From NCBI GenBank assembly GCA_003448685.1, contig DLXW01000084.1:1-12959 (forward strand): a DNA stretch of 12,959 bases. The letters are read 5' to 3'. Origin of the DNA: Cyanothece sp. UBA12306 (GTDB lineage: Bacteria > Cyanobacteriota > Cyanobacteriia > Cyanobacteriales > Microcystaceae). Position 1 is the stretch's first letter. Every line of letters begins with the position of its first letter. Of this stretch, positions 1 to 6,803 are shown in pieces. The notes below the pieces were generated by a model that searched no databases, had not been told where the DNA came from, and saw only the letters and a list, made by a program, of their open reading frames with translations. A program made the translations under genes and the position numbers.

Positions 1-646
1 AGATCCCAAATGGGTTCTATATGGTGTTCTTATCCTTGAACCTAAACAACAAAATAAAGATCCTAAATATATAAATCTTATGGAAGAAATTGCAGATAGT
101 GTTATCAATACTTATTATCAAGATATTAAGCAAGGGAAAGTACAAGAACCTATTACTTTTCGTCAAAAAGCTTTTGATATTTTAGCAGAATTAAATTTAG
201 AAAAGCACAAGGACTGGGTTAATACAATCAATGCTCTTAAGAAAAATGATAATAATAATGCAAAGTCAGGTCAAACTTTAAACGCAAATTTAAATGAAAC
301 TTTACGAATAACTGATACTACAAAAGGATTAGTTTATATTCAATATAATGACGAATCAAAAAAAGAACAGGTCAGACAATTTAGAAAAAAACTATCAGAA
401 AAAAGCTGGAATGTTCCAGGAGAGGAATTTATTCCTAAGTCTAAATCTGACTATAAAGTCAATCAAATTAGATTTTTCAACGAGACAGATAAAAAATTAG
501 CTGAACAGCTAAAAACTGAAACTGAAAAAAGTTTAAACTGTACTGGTTGTTTCAGCATCAAAAAATTCTCAAAAAACTATCCAAATGTTAAACAAGGACA
601 ATTAGAAATTTGGATCAATTTTGAAGATGAGAGATTCCGTTCCTAG
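1..646 (+). CDS. Hypothetical protein, 5'-truncated by window edge
   Basis: The reading frame is open from the first complete codon at position 2, so the gene begins upstream of the window. The first internal ATG is at 80, but the codons before it encode plausible protein (WVLYGVLILEP) and contain no stop, so 80 is probably not the true start. About 214 residues are visible. The N-terminal part is charged and helical, followed by an Asn/Lys-rich linker. The last ~110 residues look like a compact alpha/beta domain: two similar units, each a strand followed by a helix (VYIQYNDESKKEQVRQF and NQIRFFNETDKKLAEQL), then a closing GQLEIWINF strand. I recall similar tails at the ends of multidomain cyanobacterial proteins, but cannot name the family. 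Function is unknown. It converges on the acetyltransferase-like gene with a 27-bp gap. Confidence 0.75.
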   Translation, partial: DPKWVLYGVLILEPKQQNKDPKYINLMEEIADSVINTYYQDIKQGKVQEPITFRQKAFDILAELNLEKHKDWVNTINALKKNDNNNAKSGQTLNANLNETLRITDTTKGLVYIQYNDESKKEQVRQFRKKLSEKSWNVPGEEFIPKSKSDYKVNQIRFFNETDKKLAEQLKTETEKSLNCTGCFSIKKFSKNYPNVKQGQLEIWINFEDERFRS

Positions 647-663
647 TTACTCAATTTCCTATA

Positions 664-682
664 AATTCATAATTCATAATTC
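664..682. repeat. Heptanucleotide tandem repeat AATTCAT x 2.7
   Basis: AATTCAT occurs at 664-670 and 671-677, followed by a partial AATTC at 678-682. It lies between two convergent genes and overlaps the last codons and TGA stop of the acetyltransferase-like gene. Short tandem heptamers of this kind are known in cyanobacterial intergenic regions. With under three copies here, the assignment is tentative. Confidence 0.4.
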
Positions 683-1291
683 TTCTCTTACTTTGACACC
701 ATCCCGTTTAATAATATAAGCAGGAATTCCCACAACAACACAATTATCAGGAACATCTTTAGTAACAACAGCATTCGCCCCAATGGTAACATTATCACCA
801 ATTTTAATATTACCAATTACCTTAGCTCCAGCAGTAATTCTAACATTGTTACCAATTTTAGGTCTTCCAGTCTTATCTTTGTAACCAATAGTAACTTGTT
901 GGTTAACCCAACAATTATCACCGAGATCCGCCATAATAATGGTACTAAATCCATGTTGAATAAATAATCCTGAGCCAATATTACAAGAACTATCCAAAAA
1001 AAAGTAAGGACATTCTCGATAAATAATCTTCAGCAAATACATTAATATTTTTCCTAAAAAATTGCCATTAAATAGACGAAAATAATAAATATTTCTAAAT
1101 TGTTGTGCTTCTTTTAAAAGAGCTAATAGCTGAATTAAAATCATCCTATTTTGCCATCCTAATAACTCTTGCCAACGTTTCACATCAGAAATAATAATTG
1201 TTTTTTCAGAGGTTAATAAAAAAGGAATAATTAAAGGTGAAACACAAAAAATACTCAACCAAAATAGAACTGATTTCAAGAAAGATTTCAT
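674..1291 (-). CDS. Membrane-anchored serine O-acetyltransferase-like (left-handed beta-helix) protein
   Basis: A 205-residue protein starting at ATG (plus-strand CAT 1289-1291). Residues ~5-27 are hydrophobic and probably a membrane anchor or re-entrant helix. Residues ~100-195 form hexapeptide repeats typical of left-handed beta-helix acyltransferases (IGSGLFIQHG, LGDNCWVNQQVTIGY, IGNNVRITAGAKVIGN, IGDNVTIGANAVVTKDVP, VVGIPA). His113 in the IQHG segment matches the usual acetyl-CoA-dependent catalytic histidine of the serine acetyltransferase branch. The N-terminal helical domain of housekeeping CysE is missing and is replaced by the hydrophobic segment, so a role in acetylating a polysaccharide or surface glycan precursor is more likely than cysteine synthesis. 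That role is inferred, supported by the divergent glycosyltransferase next door. The acceptor cannot be told from sequence. Confidence 0.85.
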   Translation of the reverse strand: MKSFLKSVLFWLSIFCVSPLIIPFLLTSEKTIIISDVKRWQELLGWQNRMILIQLLALLKEAQQFRNIYYFRLFNGNFLGKILMYLLKIIYRECPYFFLDSSCNIGSGLFIQHGFSTIIMADLGDNCWVNQQVTIGYKDKTGRPKIGNNVRITAGAKVIGNIKIGDNVTIGANAVVTKDVPDNCVVVGIPAYIIKRDGVKVREEL

Positions 1292-1404
1292 AAAAATTAA
1301 TAATTATTGTAAGATTTAGGTTATCAAGTTTAAATATTAATTGCAACCCAAATTAATTATATAGATAATATAAGATTATATTCAAGTAAAAAACTGTTAT
1401 TTGT

Positions 1405-2382
1405 ATGTCCAATCACAGCGAAGAATCATCAACAGGCCCCTCCTTTATACCCCAAGTTTCCGTTATTGTTCCTATTTACAATGGAGAAAGGGATATAGCT
1501 GATTTAATTGATTGTCTGCGATCGCAAACTTACCCTCGTGATCGAGTAGAATATCTCTTAGTCAACAATAATAGTGGCGATCGCACTCCTGAAATACTTA
1601 ATTCAGCAGCCATCAAAGCAAACCAAGAAGGAATAAACCTAAGGATTTTACTAGAAAACCAGATCCAAAGTTCCTATGCTGCCCGTAATCAAGGAATTTT
1701 TCATTCTCAAGGGGAAATTTGTGTTTTTACAGACGCTGATTGTCGTCCTTCTCCTGATTGGATCAAACAACTGGTTCAACCCTTTATCGACCCCACCGTG
1801 GGAATAGTTGCGGGGAACTTAACAGCTTTACCTGGGAACAGTTTATGGGAAAAATACGCCGAACGTTATGGGGTGATGTCGCCAAAATTTCTCTTAGAAC
1901 ACCCCTTTTGTCCCTATGGACAAACGGCTAACTTAGCTATTCGTAGTCAAATCTTCGAAGAAGTGGGACTATTTCGTCCTTATTTAACTACTGGAGGGGA
2001 TGCAGATATTTGTTGGCGAATTCAACAACAAACAGCCTGGAAATTGACCTTTAATAGCCAAGCAATGGTACAACATCGTCATCGTTCTACCCTCAGGGAA
2101 TTTAAAAGTCAATTTAGGCGTTATGGTCAGTCTAACCGCTATTTACACGAATTATACGGGGTAGATTTAATGGAAGATTTTACTAATAAAGCGTTAAGGT
2201 CTCGATTAATTATTTGGGTTTTCAAAGATTTACCAAGAACTGCTGTTAAAATCATTTTAGGCCAAGCTAGTCCTCTAGACTTCCTGAAAACCCCCATTGA
2301 TTTGTTGAGGTTTCAGGCCAGAAGTGAAGGACAAAAAATGGCTAAACTTCCAGAAGAAGCTAGAAAGATTGCTTGGAAATAA
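1405..2382 (+). CDS. Family 2 glycosyltransferase
   Basis: A 325-residue cytoplasmic GT-A fold glycosyltransferase. The N-terminal VSVIVPIYNGE strand (residues 18-28) and NNNSGDRT (54-61) form the nucleotide-sugar site. The metal-binding DxD equivalent is D110-A-D112 in FTDADCRPSPDWI. The acceptor side has GGDADICWRI (197-206), the usual ED/GDxDxxxR-type segment. No transmembrane helices are evident. The protein probably adds a sugar to a lipid-linked or surface polysaccharide, but donor and acceptor are unknown. It is divergent from the acetyltransferase-like gene (113-bp AT-rich spacer) and lies 67 bp upstream of the RodZ-like gene on the same strand with no obvious terminator between, so co-transcription is possible. 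No clear Shine-Dalgarno sequence precedes the ATG. Two HIP1 octamers lie inside the gene. Confidence 0.9.
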   Translation: MSNHSEESSTGPSFIPQVSVIVPIYNGERDIADLIDCLRSQTYPRDRVEYLLVNNNSGDRTPEILNSAAIKANQEGINLRILLENQIQSSYAARNQGIFHSQGEICVFTDADCRPSPDWIKQLVQPFIDPTVGIVAGNLTALPGNSLWEKYAERYGVMSPKFLLEHPFCPYGQTANLAIRSQIFEEVGLFRPYLTTGGDADICWRIQQQTAWKLTFNSQAMVQHRHRSTLREFKSQFRRYGQSNRYLHELYGVDLMEDFTNKALRSRLIIWVFKDLPRTAVKIILGQASPLDFLKTPIDLLRFQARSEGQKMAKLPEEARKIAWK

Positions 2383-2449
2383 CTACTTAGTCAAAAATAT
2401 CCTACAAAAAACACCTTAAAAACCAAACTGTTATTTGATAAAAAAAGCG

Positions 2450-3550
2450 ATGATTAACTACAATTCTAAGCAAACTCAACAAATTAAAGAATTAGGAGCT
2501 TATCTACGCCAAAAGAGACTAGAAAACTCCCTAAGTCTTGAGCAAGTCGCTTCTAGTACCTTTATTCGATTACCAATTTTAAAAGCGATCGAAGACGGTC
2601 AAGTCGAAGAATTACCCGAACTTGTTTATGTACAAGGTTTTCTACGTCGTTACGGCGAAGTTCTCAAACTTGATGGCTACACATTATCTCATCAAATTTC
2701 TCCCCATACCCCAGAAACTCAACCGGAAATTGACCCCGAATTTGTGGCAAAACACTCTATTCCTGATTCTACAGGTGAAGATTTATCTTCTCCTACTTTT
2801 CGCGATCACGATCAAAGACCTTCAGAGTCTATAAAATCAGACAAACCAGAGAGATCTTCTATTATTCGCGATTTTGCTACCTCCAAATTTAAGGTATATG
2901 GACTATATGCGGCTTTAATAGGAGGCGCGGTAGCTGGACTATTTTATCTTTTATCCCGTCCTCCTATACCTCAATCGAAAATCAAAAATAATCAGTCTGA
3001 AGTAGGTTTAACAGCTTCTAAGGTTAGTCAACAATCTGCCAAGAAAACCAATAAATCGGGTACGAATAAATTGCTCTCTTCTGAGCGTCCTTCTCCTATT
3101 GTTGAAGCTGTTTCTCCCACTTCTAATAGTAGTGATTCTAAAAAAACGACGGCTAAAAAAAAGCCAGAAAATGTTGTTAGTACACAAACTCAATCGGCGG
3201 TAAGAAGCAATCTTGATGCTCATTCTGATTCTATTCAAAGCCAGAACAACCAAACATCTCAACCCGTTAATCCTGAAACTTCTCCATCTTCAAACCCAAC
3301 AGAAAATAGTCCTGTTGCTGCTGCTGTTGCGCTAGAAGAAGACTCTTGGATGCAAGTTAAAATAGATGGAAAAACTGAATATGAGGGAATTTTGAAAAAA
3401 GGAGAACAACAAACCTGGACAGCCCAAAAAAAATTAATTCTTAGAGTGGGTAATGCAGGGGCGGTTAAGCTTTCTGTCAATAATCAACCAGGGGAAAAAT
3501 TAGGGAACCTCGGAGAAGTTAAAGAAGTTACCCTTACCCCTGATAATTAG
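2450..3550 (+). CDS. rodZ: RodZ-like cell-shape protein (HTH, membrane helix, DUF4115 C-terminal domain)
   Basis: The domain order is that of RodZ, the membrane protein that links MreB filaments to the cell-wall elongation machinery. A cytoplasmic XRE-type helix-turn-helix (roughly residues 15-80 counted from the TTG described below) includes LGAYLRQKRLENSLSLEQVA and the RodZ-typical YVQGFLRRYGEVLKLDG. A single transmembrane segment (YGLYAALIGGAVAGLFYLL) follows at ~155-173. Next is a long low-complexity Ser/Thr/Asn/Lys/Gln linker (~180-297), then an extracytoplasmic beta domain (DSWMQVKIDGKTEYEGIL to the end) matching the RodZ C-terminal family. The start is uncertain: ATG at 2450 is preferred, but an in-frame TTG at 2435 would add five residues. 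Neither has a good ribosome site. The protein has no HTH role as a classical repressor in the known family, where that domain contacts MreB. Confidence 0.85.
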   Translation: MINYNSKQTQQIKELGAYLRQKRLENSLSLEQVASSTFIRLPILKAIEDGQVEELPELVYVQGFLRRYGEVLKLDGYTLSHQISPHTPETQPEIDPEFVAKHSIPDSTGEDLSSPTFRDHDQRPSESIKSDKPERSSIIRDFATSKFKVYGLYAALIGGAVAGLFYLLSRPPIPQSKIKNNQSEVGLTASKVSQQSAKKTNKSGTNKLLSSERPSPIVEAVSPTSNSSDSKKTTAKKKPENVVSTQTQSAVRSNLDAHSDSIQSQNNQTSQPVNPETSPSSNPTENSPVAAAVALEEDSWMQVKIDGKTEYEGILKKGEQQTWTAQKKLILRVGNAGAVKLSVNNQPGEKLGNLGEVKEVTLTPDN

Positions 3551-3574
3551 ACAGTATTAGGAGAGATGGCCGAA

Positions 3575-3621
3575 AACAGAGGCAGGAAAAGAGTAAAGAT
3601 TAACTCCTTACTTCCTCTGTT
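3575..3621. terminator. Imperfect hairpin between convergent rodZ and ycf54
   Basis: AACAGAGG (3575-3582) is the exact reverse complement of CCTCTGTT (3614-3621), with further partial pairing inside (GAGT with ACTC). It lies between two convergent genes and could end transcription from both sides. There is no uridine tract, so it is not a textbook intrinsic terminator. Confidence 0.35.
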
Positions 3622-3688
3622 GAGATGGTCTGGTTGCTTAAGTTCTAACTCGTAATCCAAACTAAGAATTTTTGTTTCAAAGGTAAAA

Positions 3689-4018
3689 CTAAGATATAGG
3701 TTCAAGAGAAGCTAAAGGCTCAGGAATATTAGCTGAAGGTGCTTCAAAACTACCTGTAAGTACGTATTCCAAACGTAACTTTAACCAAGTAATAAATTCG
3801 GAATTGAGAGAAATTATGGCCACACTCGGTTGAGGACATTTAGCTTTACTGTCCGCAAATTCTGGGGCTTCTAAAAACGCGGGCTGTTTAACCACCCAAA
3901 AGTCAATTTCTTTGTTTTTGTCTTCGTAGTCCCTTCTCCTTTCTCGTAACACTTCTTCTAAAGGTTCTTCTTCTAGGAGAAACTTCTGACTGGCTACAAC
4001 GTAATAATAGGTAGTCAT
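3689..4018 (-). CDS. ycf54: Ycf54, factor of the Mg-protoporphyrin monomethyl ester cyclase
   Basis: A 109-residue protein that I recognise as Ycf54 (DUF2488). The N-terminus MTTYYYVVASQKFLLEEEPLEEVLRERRRDY, the KNKEIDFWVVKQPAFL segment and the LRLEYVLTGSFEAPS segment are characteristic. Ycf54 binds the oxygen-dependent cyclase (AcsF/CycI), which forms the fifth ring of chlorophyll, and is needed for its accumulation and activity; it is not itself catalytic. The gene is full length. It lies 104 bp downstream of pdxJ on the same strand. From memory, the same pdxJ-ycf54 neighbourhood exists in Synechocystis 6803, so this is conserved cyanobacterial order rather than functional proof. Confidence 0.95.
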   Translation of the reverse strand: MTTYYYVVASQKFLLEEEPLEEVLRERRRDYEDKNKEIDFWVVKQPAFLEAPEFADSKAKCPQPSVAIISLNSEFITWLKLRLEYVLTGSFEAPSANIPEPLASLEPIS

Positions 4019-4122
4019 TGTTTAATGATTAATGTTCGATTATCTAAGATCAATTATCAGCCTCAGGGGGATTTCATAGGTCAAGGATTTTTGATAATTT
4101 AATTTTTGCTGAGGATGGGCAA

Positions 4123-4845
4123 TTACAATTGACCCCTCATAGCTAATTTCATCTCTCGTACAGCCCGTTCCATTCCAACTAAGACGGCTCGACTAATGAT
4201 AGTATGACCAATATTGAGTTCTTCCATTTTTGGTAAACAAGCGACAGGATAGACATTTTGATAGGTTAGTCCATGGCCTGCATTAATCCGCAATCCCAAA
4301 CCATGAGCTTGTTCACATCCTCGTTTTAAATATTCTAATTCTTGATGGGTAACAATAGGATTTGGTGCGTCAGCATATTTCCCGGTATGAAGTTCAATAA
4401 ATTGAGCGTGGGTATTAGCAGAAGCTTGAATTTGGTTTTCATCGGCATCAATAAATAAACTAACAGGAATTTGGGCATTTTGTAGCTGCTCAACTACCTG
4501 TTTGATCCGTTCAAAACTGCCTAAGATATCTAAACCGCCTTCAGTTGTCACTTCTTCTCTTTTTTCAGGAACCAGAGTTACATAATCTGGTTTATGCTCC
4601 AGAGCGATCGCTACCATTTCATCTGTGGCAGCCATTTCTAAGTTTAAATGAGTCCTGACTGTTTCGCGCAATAGCCGCAAATCCCGATCTTGAATGTGAC
4701 GGCGATCTTCCCTGAGATGACAAGTAATTCCGTTAGCTCCCGCTAATTCTGCTAAAACGGCCGCAGCTATTGGATCAGGTTCTACTGTCCGTCTTGCCTG
4801 GCGAATAGTTGCCACATGATCAATATTAACACCTAGAGTTAGCAA
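4123..4845 (-). CDS. pdxJ: Pyridoxine 5'-phosphate synthase PdxJ
   Basis: PdxJ condenses 1-deoxyxylulose 5-phosphate with 3-amino-2-oxopropyl phosphate to make pyridoxine 5'-phosphate, in the DXP-dependent route to vitamin B6. The 240-residue length is normal for this TIM-barrel family. Recognisable motifs are [15 protein letters not shown] at the N-terminus, [10 protein letters not shown] (His43, Arg45), NLEMA (Glu70), [16 protein letters not shown] and INAGHGL (His191), matching the known catalytic residues. The start is TTG at 4845: an AAGAGG ribosome site lies five bases upstream, and an in-frame TAA five codons upstream excludes any earlier start. An overlapping nine-codon reading frame covers the ribosome site and start. 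One HIP1 octamer lies in the gene. Confidence 0.97.
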   Translation of the reverse strand: MLTLGVNIDHVATIRQARRTVEPDPIAAAVLAELAGANGITCHLREDRRHIQDRDLRLLRETVRTHLNLEMAATDEMVAIALEHKPDYVTLVPEKREEVTTEGGLDILGSFERIKQVVEQLQNAQIPVSLFIDADENQIQASANTHAQFIELHTGKYADAPNPIVTHQELEYLKRGCEQAHGLGLRINAGHGLTYQNVYPVACLPKMEELNIGHTIISRAVLVGMERAVREMKLAMRGQL

Positions 4846-4850
4846 TTTAA

Positions 4851-4856
4851 CCTCTT
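4851..4856 (-). promoter_or_regulatory. Ribosome binding site fixing the TTG start of pdxJ
   Basis: On the minus strand the sequence reads AAGAGG, then five bases, then TTG. With the in-frame stop just upstream, this fixes the non-ATG start of pdxJ. Confidence 0.7.
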
Positions 4857-4969
4857 TTTAAGCATATTTTCCCAGATAAATCTTTTAAGTTCAGTTGCCA
4901 AAGTAACAACAGTCTCTTGTTATGGATGTTACCTTAAAGATGTGATTAGGATGCAACTCAACATTGACA

Positions 4970-4977
4970 GCGATCGC
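4970..4977. repeat. HIP1 octamer (GCGATCGC) in the pdxJ upstream spacer
   Basis: A perfect copy of the cyanobacterial highly iterated palindrome, the only one of six in the window that is intergenic. It lies between the divergent pdxJ and the small ORF at 5001. The others are at 1518, 1577, 4604, 7203 and 11543, all inside genes. Confidence 0.9.
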
Positions 4978-5000
4978 TCCATCCCTACCATGAGGAGTCT

Positions 5001-5303
5001 ATGAACAATCCCCATTTACCATTTAATTATACCAGCGCAGATCTCGAAAAAGCCGCGATCTATCGACTCCGCAGTCTGGTTAGATCCTTACCTTCTCAAT
5101 GCCAAATCTTTCGGGAACCTTGGGATTCTTCTACAGTAGTTTGTTTAGATTTTGTCGAATGTCCTGATCTGCTAGATCAAATTTTATCCCAAGAAGAGTC
5201 ATTAATTAAGGGAATTCAATCATTAGGCTTAGCCAATACTATCGTTTTCCGTCTTGGGAAAAAATTGATGGGATGGAAGGTTATTTCTCCTGAAATGTCT
5301 TGA
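5001..5303 (+). CDS. Conserved-looking hypothetical protein, 100 residues
   Basis: A 100-residue soluble protein that I do not recognise. It has no signal peptide or transmembrane helix. The sequence is well mixed, with a helical N-terminal half (ADLEKAAIYRLRSLVRSLP), a probable strand (STVVCLDFVECPDLLDQIL) and a C-terminal segment IVFRLGKKLMGWKVI. The coding assignment rests on its composition, a strong GAGGAG ribosome site at 4992-4997, and the lack of a competing frame. The spacing to the ATG is short (three bases). It is divergent from pdxJ and converges on the glutaredoxin gene. No function can be inferred. Confidence 0.8.
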   Translation: MNNPHLPFNYTSADLEKAAIYRLRSLVRSLPSQCQIFREPWDSSTVVCLDFVECPDLLDQILSQEESLIKGIQSLGLANTIVFRLGKKLMGWKVISPEMS

Positions 5304-5355
5304 CGGCTTAACGAAGTCAACAAGCTCAATTAGATTCTCAAGGGGGTTTTCCCTA

Positions 5356-5613
5356 TTAAGTTAACAGCGAGTCTAATTTCTTCATACTTTCTAAGGAATA
5401 TAATTCATCACAACCTCCTATGGGTTGGTCGTTGATAAATATTTGTGGTAGGCTCGTGCGACCTTGCGCTCGCTGAGCCATAATTCCTCGCGCTTCATTG
5501 TCTCCATCGATACAATATTCGGTAAAGTCAACGCCTTTTTTATTCAATAAAGCTTTAGCCCGCAGGCAAAAAGGGCAGGTACTCCAAGTATAAATTTCAA
5601 CTTTAGCAGTCAT
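5356..5613 (-). CDS. grxC: Glutaredoxin (dithiol, GrxC type)
   Basis: An 85-residue thioredoxin-fold protein that reduces disulfides and glutathione mixed disulfides using glutathione in the cytoplasm. The dithiol active site is C13-P-F-C16 in YTWSTCPFCLRAKALL, a variant of the more common CPYC seen in many cyanobacterial glutaredoxins. The cis-proline loop TSLPQIFIN (Pro56) and the glutathione-binding GGCDEL (66-71) are both present, and the length is normal. It is transcribed alone, convergent with the 100-residue gene and divergent from the pentapeptide-repeat gene. The symbol follows the usual name for the dithiol class; the specific paralogue is not certain. Confidence 0.93.
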   Translation of the reverse strand: MTAKVEIYTWSTCPFCLRAKALLNKKGVDFTEYCIDGDNEARGIMAQRAQGRTSLPQIFINDQPIGGCDELYSLESMKKLDSLLT

Positions 5614-5754
5614 TGTTGTTTAGAATGTTAAGTATTATTTCCATTCTACAGACAAATGAGCATCAAATGGTTATTCCCTAGTCAAACTAATTAGATTAGT
5701 AATCAACAATCTAAGATGGCTCTTTTTTACTGCTTTTTAACTTTAAAAAATATT

Positions 5755-6549
5755 ATGAAACCAATTATTGCCGCAACTACAGCCCTATTAACTGCTTTTA
5801 GCTTTTCTTTTCGAGTACAAGCAGAAAATTTAGAACATCTGACCCAGCTATTATCCACTAAACAATGCCCTCTGTGTGACTTAACTGGAGCAGGTTTAGT
5901 CATGGTGGATCTCTCTGGAGCTAAATTAATTGGGGCAAATTTGGCCGGGGCAAATCTAAGTCAAGCTAACTTGACTGGGGCTGATCTCAGCGGTGCCAAT
6001 TTAACGGGGGCTTCTTTATATGGAGCGAATTTAACCGGAGCGAATCTTAGTAGTGCTATTGTCAATGGCACTGATTTCAGGGAAGCTTATCTTACTAATG
6101 CCATCCTCACAGGTACCAAGATGGATGCCGCTTATTTACAAGGGGCTGAGGGAATACCTAACAACGCGGGAACACCAGAATTATTTTATGGTTGGGGATT
6201 ATTAGAAACTAAGAAGGGCAATTATCAAGAAGCTTTAGACCATTATAATAAAGCCTTGTTAATCAATCCTGAATTTGCCTCTGTCTATTTAGCGCGGGCT
6301 TATGCTCTATTGCGCTTAGGTAATGAAATTGGAGCTACCGAAAATGCGGCTCTAGCTTCTCAATTATTTGAAAAACAAGAAAATCTTCAAGGAAAAGAAA
6401 TGTCTGATAATTTCATTAAAAATATTGAGACATTTCAAGAAGCAAGAAAGAAAGCAGCCAACAATGGCAGTAGCACTCCTCAATTAGATAATTTTGTTAG
6501 GGGGGCTGCTTCTATAATAATGAGGGCGCTCCCCCTTCTATTACCTTAA
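5755..6549 (+). CDS. Exported pentapeptide-repeat protein with TPR domain
   Basis: The preferred start at 5755 gives a classical signal peptide (MKPIIAATTALLTAFSFSFRVQA, likely cleaved before ENLEHL). An ATG at 5716 would add 13 residues ahead of it. The mature protein has a CPLC motif (Cys38, Cys41) that opens a right-handed beta-helix of about 18 pentapeptide units (A[DN]LxG pattern, residues ~42-133). A TPR-like helical region follows (~142-206; YGWGLLETKKGNYQEALDHYNKALLINPEFASVYLARAYALLRLG). The C-terminal tail is charged, then hydrophobic. CxxC-capped pentapeptide proteins are common in cyanobacteria, and their roles are mostly unknown. The signal peptide places this one in the periplasm or thylakoid lumen, and the two repeat types suggest protein binding. 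No enzyme motif is seen. Confidence 0.88.
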   Translation: MKPIIAATTALLTAFSFSFRVQAENLEHLTQLLSTKQCPLCDLTGAGLVMVDLSGAKLIGANLAGANLSQANLTGADLSGANLTGASLYGANLTGANLSSAIVNGTDFREAYLTNAILTGTKMDAAYLQGAEGIPNNAGTPELFYGWGLLETKKGNYQEALDHYNKALLINPEFASVYLARAYALLRLGNEIGATENAALASQLFEKQENLQGKEMSDNFIKNIETFQEARKKAANNGSSTPQLDNFVRGAASIIMRALPLLLP

Positions 6550-6564
6550 TCTACTGTATTTAAC

Positions 6565-6588
6565 GACAATCTATTGTCTCAAAAGACA
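6565..6588 (+). other. Two overlapping, mutually exclusive small hairpins
   Basis: GACAAT/ATTGTC (6565-6570 with 6573-6578) and TGTCT/AGACA (6575-6579 with 6584-6588) share bases, so only one can form at a time. They lie 15 bp after the pentapeptide gene and may be terminator-related, but there is no uridine tract. The 254-bp spacer at 6550-6803 otherwise holds only the tetR operator and leader. Confidence 0.25.
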
Positions 6589-6747
6589 CCAGATATTCAT
6601 AACAAACATTTAGTGTTATCCAAATTATAGGTTTTAGTACAAATTATCTCAAATCAAGCCTAAACTCCTTTTGTGAGCAGTAAGCACTTCTCGATTTTGA
6701 GCTAACCCATCAAAGAGATTGTTCATTGTTGTTTGGTGAATGATTAG

Positions 6748-6767
6748 AATAGACTGTACAGTCTATT
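6748..6767. promoter_or_regulatory. Perfect 20-bp inverted repeat, probable TetR operator
   Basis: AATAGACTGT (6748-6757) is followed directly by its exact reverse complement (6758-6767). It lies 36 bp upstream of the TetR-family start codon, where autoregulated TetR proteins usually bind, and the core TAGACTGTACAGTCTA has the size and symmetry of known TetR operators. A weak promoter match (TTGGTG, 18 bp, TACAGT at 6757-6762) would overlap the site, fitting steric repression. Binding is inferred. Confidence 0.7.
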
Positions 6768-6776
6768 TTTGTCAGC

Positions 6777-6793
6777 CTACCCCGAGTCGGTAG
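6777..6793 (+). other. Small hairpin in the tetR leader
   Basis: CTACC (6777-6781) pairs with GGTAG (6789-6793) around a seven-base loop. It ends 10 bases before the tetR ATG, so it could limit ribosome access. No Shine-Dalgarno sequence is visible before that ATG. Confidence 0.3.
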
Positions 6794-6803
6794 CCTTTAT
6801 TGA

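Noticed and set aside
2622..3480. Three overlapping reading frames inside rodZ (2622-2834 plus, 3008-3262 minus, 3259-3480 minus)
   Set aside because: They lie in other frames of a well-supported gene, have biased compositions mirroring its low-complexity linker, and have no ribosome sites or recognisable domains.
5300..5355. Possible terminator hairpins (TTGAC/GTCAA and AGGG/CCCT) between the 100-residue gene and the glutaredoxin gene
   Set aside because: Stems of only four to five pairs with no uridine tract; too weak to annotate.
5716..5754. Upstream ATG start for the pentapeptide-repeat protein
   Set aside because: The ATG at 5755 gives a textbook signal peptide; the earlier one adds 13 residues ahead of it and has no ribosome site.
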